Positions 1 to 9,838 of a stretch of DNA of 64,000 nt are shown piece after piece; position 1 is the stretch's first letter, and every line of letters begins with the position of its first letter. The position numbers and the translations under genes were made by a program. The stretch lies in the NCBI GenBank assembly GCA_963402885.1, contig OY727103.1, positions 19,286,823 to 19,350,822 of the forward strand, in the 5' to 3' direction. Origin of the DNA: Antedon bifida (taxonomy: Eukaryota > Echinodermata > Crinoidea > Comatulida > Antedonidae). The notes under the pieces are model-generated. The model made no database searches, was not told where the DNA came from, and saw nothing but the letters and a program-made list of their open reading frames with translations.

Positions 1-111
1 ACAGTATGTTTGCTAAAATAAAATCTAGGGCAAGTAATCGAGGCAGAGTATGCAGACCTCTAAATTTTATTAAATATTGGGAAGTTTTAGGAAAAAGTAT
101 AAGGCGCTACA

Positions 112-197
112 ATAATACAGTAAACCATAGAGGGTAGGGAAGACCTAAACGCAGTGTTATCTACTTTTGTAAACATGGGTATGTCAGGCGTGCAAAA
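112..197. repeat. Diverged direct repeat, copy 1
   Basis: This stretch resembles 592-679. Both contain TAAACCATAGA near the left end and an identical block GTAAACATGGGTATGTCAGG towards the right, with a more variable middle. The two copies lie 480 bp apart in the same orientation. The element class is unknown. The remainder of 1-1630 shows no exon or structured element that I recognise, apart from a 17-bp tandem pair at 509-542. Confidence 0.6.
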
Positions 198-508
198 ACT
201 CACTGCCGATCCTGTAAATATTGTGTTGTCCGCGTCTTTCAGATAACAGCATGTTTAGAAGAAAGAAGTATAGATATAATTTATATTATTATATTAATTA
301 TAATATTCAATCCTTCTGGTGGTAAATTGGGTAATCAAATAAAGAATAATTATCTTCTACTCTTTATTCATTTAACCAACAGCTACATTTTTCGTTCCCA
401 AATATATAGCAATAACTGTCATTCTGAGCACCATAGGTATTTCAAAGAACCCCTTCCATTGTTAGTGCACATTAGTGACTTCTGTCACTGACTGCAATTA
501 CTAAAATT

Positions 509-542
509 ACATATCACGTCATTGTACATATCACGCCATTGT
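509..542. repeat. 17-bp tandem pair
   Basis: Two adjacent copies of ACATATCACGYCATTGT differ by one base (T or C at Y). A small local duplication with no evident function. Confidence 0.75.
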
Positions 543-591
543 GTCAATGAGACGGCAGGTTTAATGAAAAAGTAGAGAGTTCTACTGTATC

Positions 592-679
592 ATAATACAT
601 TAAACCATAGATGGTGCTATTGAAGACACAAATATATTGTCATCTCTTATTGTAAACATGGGTATGTCAGGCGTGCCAA
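592..679. repeat. Diverged direct repeat, copy 2
   Basis: Second copy of the repeat at 112-197, same orientation, with a different central segment but the same GTAAACATGGGTATGTCAGG block. It could be a shared terminus of two members of one dispersed family or an old local duplication. Confidence 0.6.
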
Positions 680-1629
680 AGGGGTTAGTGTTACAAAACA
701 CATACTGCTTTGAATCATAATTGATGAATTTCAACATGTCATTAGAGCGATAATTGTGAATTTTTATTTATTATGCCATTAAATCCCATTTGTTAGGTTA
801 TGTTCTCAAGGTTCTAAAAACAATTTCTAAATGTCAATTACAGTACTGGTTATCTCAAATTCAACTAGTAGATAAGAACAATTAGCAGTATTTATGATTC
901 AATAATAAATCTTTTATAAATTGTCATTGTATTATTATATTTACCATTGTATTCGTTGATACCTACTGTACAATATGCCTGATGTTGAAGTTTAACATGT
1001 ATTTTTTTCCTTCAATTTATGTGCATATTTCATCTAGCCATGGGAAAGCAGGGTAATTACAATGTTTTCTTGTTTATTTGAAGTGTTTATCACACCATTG
1101 TTAATCTTATTTTGCACTGTTTTATGAATCATGCACAACATATATTTGATGCAGTGACATAACAGCTATGAGTGCTCACTGGCTAAACCCAGGGCCCTAG
1201 AGCATGAACATCTCCACCGCTAATAAATAAATACAATTATGCAACATCGTTATAGCACTTCTTATGAATACTAAGGAGGCCTTTTTCTCCTGCGTTACGC
1301 CGCTGATTAGATGTGATAACATCTCACCATTAAAGTACACACCGTGGCATCTTTATCAATGCTCGAGTGTTTAACTCTGACAGACATCTCGCCAACTTTC
1401 TTTTTGTTTTTTGATAAATAATATTATGAAATTCAGAATTTAATACCATATGTAGTATTTTGTGACTGCATGCTTGTTTGTGAATTGCATCTAATAATTT
1501 CCTTTCACTATTTGAGGGTGTAAATTTTATTCAACAAATTAATTTAGAGACATAGGTTTGTTATTCATGTTTTATGTACAGTTATACAATTACAAAATGT
1601 GATTAGAACCAAAAGGGATGATTACCCAC

Positions 1630-1855
1630 GGCGAGTGATGGCCAAGCAGTTAAGACAAAGCCATAATATCAGCAAGGGTTCGAGGATCACTCAATCTATT
1701 CTTAAAGAGTAGCTACTGTAGTAGTATAAACCGTAATTCCAGTGTACACAAAATGCCGGTGCAGGAGAGTAGAGGGTTTCCCCAAAGTACTACTATTTCA
1801 CAGACAGCCACTGCTTAAATAGGCCTTCTCGTAGGCCTCCTAATTCCGTAATAAT
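1630..1855 (+). mobile_element. tRNA-derived SINE, copy 1
   Basis: The head carries a pol III A-box-like segment TGGCCAAGCAGTTAAGAC at about 1639-1656, which resembles tRNA-Leu or tRNA-Ser, and a B-box-like GGTTCGAGGAT at 1677-1687. A body follows with ATAAACCGTAATTCCAGTG and GAGTAGAGGGTTTCCCC. The same body motifs occur in the element at 7575-7866, so the two are members of one family. Boundaries are approximate, because no clean target-site duplication was found. It is probably a transcriptionally decayed copy. Confidence 0.7.
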
Positions 1856-2091
1856 CATTATGTTGATTGTGTAACTTGCGCTGATGGAAAAAAATGGCAC
1901 CAATTTCTAAAAAAGATAAAAAGCAAAACAAACAATTACATGCCTAGTTTTATAGTATACTATAAGGCGTGATGTATCGAATATCCCAAACGACAAAATT
2001 GCGTGCAGGCAAGCAGCGAATCTAGGACGATACGAAACGGTGGGCGTCCTCATTAAAACATCTAATGAATATTCATGATTTTACCACAAGC

Positions 2092-2180
2092 ATTTGGACG
2101 ACGTAGTGCTTGTCGTTTGGACGACGCAGTACTTGGCGTTTGGACGACGCAGTACTTGGCGTTTCAACGACGTAGTGGCG
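2092..2180. repeat. 23-bp minisatellite, about 4 copies
   Basis: The unit is GTTTGGACGACGCAGTACTTGGC. The two central copies (2115-2137, 2138-2160) are identical. The first (2092-2114) and the partial last (2161-2180) are diverged. The unit is richer in CG dinucleotides than its surroundings. Confidence 0.9.
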
Positions 2181-2281
2181 ATTAAACGATTATTATTTGT
2201 ACTTGTAGTGTCATGGAGCTATGTCCATGTTGTATTAATGTTTTGAAAATGTCTTGATTCTTGAAACACATTTATTGTAGT

Positions 2282-2385
2282 TAGGCCTACACTTTGTCCG
2301 TACTGAAACAATAACGTTCAACCATGGACATGATAGGCCTACACTTTGTCCGTACTGAAACAATAACGTTCAACCATGGACATGA
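2282..2385. repeat. 52-bp perfect tandem duplication
   Basis: Two exact 52-bp copies, 2282-2333 and 2334-2385, each begin TAGGCCTACACTTTG and end ACCATGGACATGA. The start of a third copy (TAGGCCTA) follows. The exactness suggests a recent duplication. The interval 2386-3102 contains no recognised gene and may include the 5' untranslated region of the LINE that follows. Confidence 0.9.
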
Positions 2386-3102
2386 TAGGCCTAGCCTAAC
2401 TTGGCTAGTACTACTGCAAATCACAGACTTCCTAATAATAATTAATATTATGTTTTTTTGTTATCGATATAAACGCACATTTGATAATTTTAATGTTTGC
2501 AGTAACTATATGTTGAAGTACTCACGAACAGTCATTGAAACCTTTTGGGTAATACAGGAATTAACAAAACAAAATGAAGACAATGAATGTGTAATTAGGT
2601 ACACAAACCATGTGCTTGCTCGACGTTAGGGTGTGAGTATGTGCGTTAAACGTAAAACTTTGCGCTGCTAAGGTGGCAGCAGTGTGTCTAAATTGCTCCT
2701 GAATTTTCTTCTAAAATTTGCGTTGTTTTCTGATTTAAATTTCTTGATGTTGTACTGATTTTACTTTAATTGTACCTGTTGTCTGTTTTTCCTAGTCTGG
2801 TGAAGTTTGTGACTGTTTTTTTTCCTTCTGTAACTTTTGTTCAAATTTACTACACTGCCTAGGCCTAACTGTTTACCTGAATAAACTGAGGTTATATAGG
2901 GGAAAGTAGTCTGTTTGAGGCCTCCTGCTTTGGTTCCAGACAAGCCTAGACTGACCTGTTGTTCAAGTCTAGTCATGCTCAGCTGATTCTTTTGTTTTAG
3001 CTGAACTGAACTTTCTGCGAACTCTGGTTTTTCACTGCATACTGTATTATTGGCATTTCTTGCTCGGAGTGAATGGCTCAACTCATCTGACTTGCATTCA
3101 TT

Positions 3103-6100
3103 ATGAAGTCACTTGTACGTTACACGCTGAATGAAATCAAGAATATTGGCAAACAAGTAAACAGACCACAATCTCTTAGTCAACAAGTATGGCAGCGACT
3201 GAGTGACCTCGGTATTTGTAGAAAGACCGTACGAGGATGTAGAGCTGGCGTGAAAAAGCGACGACAAATAAAAGTCGTTACGACATCTCGCTTTTCTGAC
3301 ACAACTGATGTATGCTCTCAGAGGAAGTTGGAACTTCGCGTCATTAATTATAACAATCTTGTGCAAATAAAAGCGGAGAGTAAAAAGTATCTCGATGTTC
3401 ACTGCTGGAACGCACAATCTATCGGTAATAAAACTCAAACAATTTATGACTACATTCTCGACAAAGATGTTGATGTTTTGACTATCACAGAGTCTTGGTT
3501 GTCTGAAGAAGACCCTGTTATTATTGGTGAATGTACGCCATTAGGGTACTCTTTCTTAAACTTTCCAAGACCTGGTGATAGACACGGCGGTATTGCAATC
3601 ATCAGCAAATCAAGTCTGAAGCTAGGTATTTCACCTACAGGAATAGATACCGTCACTTTTGAACATGCTTCAATAACTGGCAACTCAAAGTTTGTTCGTT
3701 TTATTGCAGTCTATCGACCACCACCCTCAAAGAAAAATGGTTTGACAGTCTCCTGGGTGTCGTATCTACACTCCCTGGCAAACCATTGATTTTGGGTGAT
3801 CTGAATGTTCATGTTAATGATCCTACAAAACAAGACGTGTCGCGATTTTTAACTTCTTTGGCAGAACACAACATGAAACAGTACGTTAACAGCCCAACGC
3901 ATAAATGTGGAAATACGCTAGATCATGTTATTTGTCATCCAGAAGATGATCTTATTACATGCGAGTCATCCATTACTGTATCACCATGCAGATATGGATC
4001 TGATCATAACATGATAGAGTGTAGTATCAATAGGTTTAAACCATGTCCCGAAAGAAGAATTATCACCCGTAGATCGTTTAAAGATCTAGACATGGAATCT
4101 TTCATACCAGATCTCGATCGTGCGACGAAGTGTATTCTTCTGACAAATGATCCCAATTCTCAAGCTGAGTTATATAATAGTTCTATTCGCGAAGTACTTG
4201 ATAGACATTGCCCGGAGAAATCACGGTCCCTGAAGCTGATCAGACAACCTAAATGGTATACTGATGATGTAAAAGACTCGCGTCGTGAGCGTAGACAACT
4301 TGAACGCAAGTGGAGAAAAACTCTCTCTGGTGAAGATCGTGAAATGTACCTTAAGCAAAATGTTAAAGTTACTAAACTTATCAAGGAACGTAAAACCAAC
4401 TTTTTCCAAGAAACACTAAATGGTGCAAATGCTAAAACCATGTTTAATACTCTTAATAGTCTGTTAAATTCATCTGTCAGTAAACTTCCTGCAAGTTCCT
4501 CTAACCTTGTTCTGAGCAATCAATTTGCACAATATTTCACTGATAAGGTGTCTAACATTAGATCTGAACTTGATCAAATGTGCCATATAAATAATGATAA
4601 GAATGATAATGTATACAATGTCAGTCAAAACGAAATCTTAAATTCTGACAATAATATCCTTAGTGATAAATTAAGTAAGTGTGTAAATATGTTAGATACT
4701 TTTGTAAAACTGAACGAGGAAGATGTTAGGAAAATTATCACTAAACTTCCTAATAAAACAAGTCCACTGGATCCTATGCCCACTTGGTTACTGAAACGCT
4801 GTATTGATACATTATTGCCGAGTATCACGTCCATTGTTAATAATTCTCTGAGAGCAGGGATATTTCCTATTATCCTTCGTCAAGCGATTATTACCCCTTT
4901 GATTAAGAAACCAACCTTAAATCCTGATGTTTTTAAAAATTACCGGCCTGTCTCCAACCTCCCAACGTTAGGTAAAATAATTGAATATCCCGCAGTCTCT
5001 AGTTTTAAAGAGCATCTCCAGAACAACGATCTTACTGAACCGTACCAGTCTGCATATAAATCATCTCATAGTACGGAAACTGCCCTTTTGCGGGTTAAGA
5101 ATGATATGTTAAATGAACTTGACAAAGGTAAATCAATTATGTTGGTCCTACTAGATCTCTCCTCTGCATTCGACACCATAGACCATGACATCCTTGTAAA
5201 TCGAATGCAGAGTGAATTTGGTATCTCCGGTACTGTATTAAACTGGTTTGCTAGTTACCATCATGAACGTGTAAATAGAGTCTGTGTTCTAGGTGAATAC
5301 TCGCAGAATCATGTTTTGAGATATGGTGTACCTCAAGGGTCCATCGTAGGTCCATCTATCTTTACTATGTATGCGCAACCTATTGCAGATATCATTAGGC
5401 AATTTGAAGTAGCGTATCACATATATGCTGATGACATACAGCTTTACGTTAGCTTTGATTCAAAGTCGGAGGAGGATATCTCCGCAGCTAAGTTTAAACT
5501 TACCGAATGCATTACTGAAATACGTTCGTGGATGATGATCAACAAACTAAAGCTCAATGATTCAAAAACTGAGTTTTTCGTGATTTCATCTAATAGGCAT
5601 GTTAAGGCTATACCCCAACTTGATTTGAAAATCGGTGAATCTATAATCACCCCATCCAGTAAGATTAAAAATCTTGGTATCATGCTTGATAACCAACTCT
5701 CTATGAAAAGTCATGTTAGTACATTGCGTAGTAGGGTAAACTTCCATCTTCGTAATTTGAGTAGGATTCGGTGTTTCATAGACCGCTCTACTTGTACACA
5801 TGCAGTAAGATCTTTAATTCTTTCCCGACTGGACTATGGCAACTCTTTGCTCGGTGGATTGGCTGTTTCAGACGTCCGACGTTTGCAAACACTGCAAAAT
5901 AGCGCTGCACGTCTTATTTTTCAAGCTAGCAAGCGCACCACTGCGTCTCCTCTCATTGGGGAGCTGCATTGGTTACCTGTCCAGCAGAGAATTGAATTCA
6001 AGATCTTAGTGCATGTGTACAACTGTCTGTATGGCTCAGCACCTGGTTATTTACAGGACCTTATAAACAAACACCATTCTGGTCGGCATGGACTTCGATC

Positions 6101-6272
6101 TACCCAAGACCATACCCGTCTTGCCATCCCCAAGACCAAGAGGTCGTTTGGCGATAAGTGTTTTTCTGTCATCGGTCCTAGATTGTGGAATAACTTACCA
6201 TCTTATATTCGTGAAGCCATAAATGTGCAATATTTCAAGAAAATGTTAAAAACCTATCTCTTTCCTAAATAA
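3103..6272 (+). pseudogene. LINE endonuclease-reverse transcriptase polyprotein, frameshifted
   Basis: Reading starts at the ATG at 3103 with a basic N-terminal region. The endonuclease follows, with WNAQSIGNK, VLTITESWLS and HGGIAIIS. The frame changes at about 3730-3755, next to an A-rich run: the first frame runs on to a stop at 3789, while the second frame already reads FDSLLGVV and continues as LILGDLNVHV and GSDHNMIECS. The second frame is then open to 6272. It contains the reverse transcriptase landmarks NYRPVSNLPTLGKI (about 4938), LLDLSSAFDTIDHD (about 5148), YGVPQGSIVGP (about 5320) and the catalytic YADD (5424-5435). It ends with the C-terminal region typical of CR1/L2-group proteins (ELHWLPVQQRIEFKIL, GPRLWNNLPSYIRE). 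The shift destroys the polyprotein of this copy, but the catalytic motifs are intact. A small deletion at the junction is the likely cause. Confidence 0.9.
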
Positions 6273-6465
6273 TGTTTATGATATTACGGTAACTTTTTGT
6301 ATAGGCCCTCATAGTTTTTATATATATATATTTTTGTATTTTCATTCTATTTTCTATTTTTTGTATTTTGTAAGTTTTGTTGAGTATATTGTATTTTCTA
6401 TTGTACAGCGCTTTGGTCACTTGGAAAAGCGCTATATAAATCCAAAATTAAATAAATAAAAATCT
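3103..6465 (+). mobile_element. CR1/L2-type non-LTR retrotransposon (LINE), nearly full length
   Basis: An apurinic-type endonuclease plus reverse transcriptase polyprotein is followed by a 3' UTR. The 3' end contains a perfect 8-bp stem (AGCGCTTT at 6407-6414, AAAGCGCT at 6426-6433), then GCGCTATATAAATCC (6429-6443) and an (AAAT)n-like tail. That tail architecture is typical of CR1/L2-group elements. The 5' boundary is not visible and I found no ORF1 upstream. The element lies upstream of the first recognised FBXL13 exon. Only one clear frameshift breaks the coding region, so the insertion is relatively young. Confidence 0.9.
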
Positions 6466-7574
6466 AACGCACCACATTAGACTCAGGCAGTTATTATGCA
6501 TCAATCAAAATGTTAATTTGCATACAAGTCTAATGCAGTAGAGATTTAGCCTACAGGCTATTTCAGTAAGCAGCCAAGGTTGAGCCTTGACATTCTCTAT
6601 AATAATTAGAACTTGTAGGACATAATATTGTGAAGCAATCTTCAGTTTCTGTTTTTGGCCGTAAACCTGCTAGCCTATGTGGGAATGATTCAAGCTAAAA
6701 CTAAGTAATAAAACAATAAGTCAGCAATTTCGACGGCGAACAGCAATGGCATAAAGCCTGGCCTAGCTATACTACAATTTCATGTAACAGTATGTGAATT
6801 TAATCATATTATTACCTTTACAAAATATTTCAATATACATTCTAAATCCACATGTGCCGACAGGGCCCGACACGACTATCCGGACAAAACAAATAATGCT
6901 GTTCAGCAAAGAGCAACTAACATAAATAACATATTAATAGAGCGCGGCGATCAAGCATATTTGAAGAATTAATGTTAACAGATGTTTGTGTCATCGCTCG
7001 AAAATATCTTCTCCGGATTGTGAAAAAGGCGTACCAATAAAAAAAAAACAAAAAAGATAATTTCTCTAATCTGAAAGTAGGCCGCGGTGGAATACGATTC
7101 ATCGAAAATAGGCTTCTTTTTGCAGTGGTTGCTGTGAGCTTGTACTCCCATCACTGGTCATTTTCTAAGTTTAATCGTCACGACTACTCAAAAGGTGTAC
7201 ATTCAAGTGGAGACGCTGGGTTGTTTTGGTGGGCGTGCATCGTCGATCATGTTGTCACATGACCACACAATCTAAGTACCGCTTAATACAAGCGACATCC
7301 CTTTGATCGTATCACTGTACCGTAAAAGTTTATCGTGGAATAATAATTAATAACCACATCTACGAATAGGACGCCTCAAACATATTTAATGAATAAGTGT
7401 GTATTTATATAAAGTATGTTTCTCTATCTATATTGTTTTATTACATAAGCTATACCATTAAGAAATGATTCTCCATATTGCTGGCTATGCTGTATCCAAG
7501 GACAGCTGTTACCAATTTGGTGAATTAACAAGGTGTCTATAATGCTGTACTTAAGTAATTAATAATTGCTTAAC
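6466..7574. other. Intergenic stretch without recognised gene
   Basis: AT-rich sequence in which I see no convincing exon, repeat array or RNA gene. A slightly GC-richer patch at about 7180-7290 could hold regulatory sequence of FBXL13, but nothing in it proves a promoter. Confidence 0.4.
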
Positions 7575-7866
7575 ATTAGTGGAGTGAGTGAGTGGCCATA
7601 ACATCGGCAGGGATTCAAGGCTCACTCACTCCATGGTTCTGGTGGTAGAACGAGTCTTCTCGGATAAAAAACCGTAGGTCCAGTGTACACAACTAGCTCG
7701 TGTGCACTTTAAAGAACCTAGTACATCTTTCGAGACGAGTAGGGGGTTACCCCGGTGTATTAGTACATCACAGCCACTGATCACCAACTGGGGCCTCTGG
7801 GAGACCAGTCTTTGACTGAAGAGGTCGCCCAGTATAAAAATAAACAAACAAACAAACAAACAATGC
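7575..7866 (+). mobile_element. tRNA-derived SINE, copy 2, with (CAAA)n tail
   Basis: Same family as 1630-1855. The head is partly deleted but keeps a B-box-like GGGATTCAAGGCTCACTC. The body holds ATAAAAAACCGTAGGTCCAG, CAGTGTACACAACTAG, GTGCACTTTAAAGAACC and GAGTAGGGGGTTACCCCGG. It ends in a (CAAA)n run at about 7841-7863. Body motifs of this kind (GGTCC...GTGTAC...GCAC...AAAGAACC) recur in SINEs of many invertebrates, from general knowledge. The tail marks the 3' end well; the 5' end is approximate. Confidence 0.75.
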
Positions 7867-8583
7867 AATTTAATATATACCATACGACACCACAAATACT
7901 AAATAAGGAAATAATCTGCTTGTGACTATATAATTAGCCAGGATTCATTAAGCTTTGCTTGTGACAATAATTCCCGACCCCAATCTCCAAATGCAGATTT
8001 TAGTAGTCTCTGCAGTCACGATACGTTATGAAATTAGAGTACGTTTCAGGCAATTTTAAGCGTTTAAAAAATTGCCATGAGTGCGCAGTTAAACATGCGC
8101 CCTTTTTTTGTCCGATTTCTGTTGTACAACCTTTCTTTAATAATATCATCATATTTTATTCACTTTTCAACACGAAATTGCGTTATACGAGCACGTCAAA
8201 AGTGACAGACTATACGCACGTGTAAGTTAACAAAATGGTGAAAATATGCTAAATTTTAAAATTAATAAATGCTTGGGAATACCTATTTTTAGTTCATTTT
8301 CTTGAAGTGTATGTATCATATGTATGATTTATTATGAAATTAAGAGAACAAAAGTTGATTAAGTCATCATTAATTGCATATTAAATTTAAAAAAATTAAT
8401 TTCGACAATCAAACAAATTATGACATTTTCTTAGGCCAAAATAACAAACTTAACATTAACTTTCTTCCTTCAGAAGTTCATATATTAAAGTTAAAAGTAT
8501 ATAGTTTGACAGTGCATCATTTTTTAAAATTTTTAAAGATGTCATCATAGTAACAAGTTATAATTCATTGCGGTATGTAATAA

Positions 8584-9075
8584 TCTATCTGCACTAAAGT
8601 GGCTACTGAATACAGTAGTAACTACACAGAGGAATCTTTCTACAACTTTTAGTCAGTTGTGTATGGCTTGGTGGTCTGTGCTCGTGTCTATGACATTCAA
8701 GGTACCGAGATCGAGTCTCACCTTGGGAAACCAAACGAAATAAGATTTTTTTTATTATCCATATTGTTTGTTCAATTTTATTTCTTAATCTTAGTGTATA
8801 GATTGTACACATTTTATATTTGAAATCTAGATAAAAAGTAACTTATGTCTTTATTATGTAACAAATGTGGTTTATGACATTATACGCAGAGGGATCTTTG
8901 ATCGGATTGTGATACCGGCTATTTGCATTAGCAAGATCCTATCATATATTATAAATAATTAAAGATTCTGAGAAAATCAATCAGTCATTACAGTATATCC
9001 TTTAAAAATCAATTATCTTTATTTAAATCAATGCATATAAACCTATAATTCGTCATAGTGACGAATTAAATCTAG
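8584..9075 (+). mobile_element. Helitron-like non-autonomous element (3' end well defined)
   Basis: The 3' end shows a hairpin with 9-bp arms AATTCGTCA and TGACGAATT (9047-9067), then AAATCTAG followed by host T. A hairpin shortly before CTRR and insertion next to T is the hallmark of Helitron 3' termini. The related sequence at 41022-41140 shares both the left part (TCTATCTGCACYAAAGTGG) and the hairpin end. The 5' boundary at 8584 is a guess, since similarity to the other copy extends a little further left. A tRNA-like segment (GGCTTGGTGG at about 8669, GATCGAGTCTC at about 8709) lies inside. Confidence 0.5.
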
Positions 9076-9770
9076 TTTATTATTGAAATCATTTTCATTT
9101 TTCATTTATGACTTTTAAATATAATATTTTCTCTTCCTACTTTACTCTTTATTATGATTTCATAGAATATTTGGCAGGTATACTGTTTATAGTATTCAAC
9201 TCCTAGTCCTTTTAAATGATGATGATGATGAGAACCAATATTCAACGAAATGATTATTAATTTCACTAGATTTTACTTTTATACCAAAACAGTGTTTATG
9301 AGTTCAATCAACTCTTTAATTGTGATTTAGTGTGCTCATTCAAACACAAATTTACATTGATGGCAATTTCTGATGGTGTTCACTATAACTATATAGATAG
9401 TTCACAGCTATACAAATGCAACAAAATGCTTACTCATTTCACTATTACACTGCATACTGTATGGTCTCTTCAAGCTGAAAAAGTATGGTGGCTGGTTCTG
9501 TAGACTTATAATTTTGTTTCATATCTATAGCAATGTATTTAGGGAAATCGGAAAAAAGCCACCACTGTAAAAAGCCACCCAACAATGGACTTTACCATTG
9601 TAAAGTGGGAGTGCTGGACAATCAATTTTTATTCGATTGTGTTATTATGAATAGGAATTTGGGTGTAGATGTCATGTTGAAACAATATCAAAGTTTTTAA
9701 AATTAGTATAAACAAATATAATTGTTTGTTTCTTGAATGATAAAAGTGTCATTTTTTTTTCTCTATATAG

Positions 9771-9838
9771 CCTCCTCCTGAAATGTATCAACGTGCTTAC
9801 CATGCTTATAATTCAAAGTTGATTACAATGACTTACAG
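9771..9838 (+). CDS. FBXL13: FBXL13 exon a (residues 1-22 of the visible part)
   Basis: The acceptor TTTTCTCTATATAG precedes PPPEMYQRAYHAYN, and the donor is AG|GTAAGT. The exon starts in phase 0 and ends in phase 2. At least one upstream exon must exist, because the reading frame is open through the acceptor and no initiator context is seen. The internal ATG at 9783 is an unlikely start. Confidence 0.8.

Noticed and set aside
2324..2629. 101-codon plus-strand ORF
   Set aside because: Its start lies within the 52-bp tandem duplication, there is no recognisable domain, and codon content looks like random AT-rich sequence.
8660..8745. tRNA-like segment taken as a functional tRNA
   Set aside because: A- and B-box-like motifs are present, but the arms do not pair into a cloverleaf and it lies inside a repeated element. 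At most it is a SINE head.
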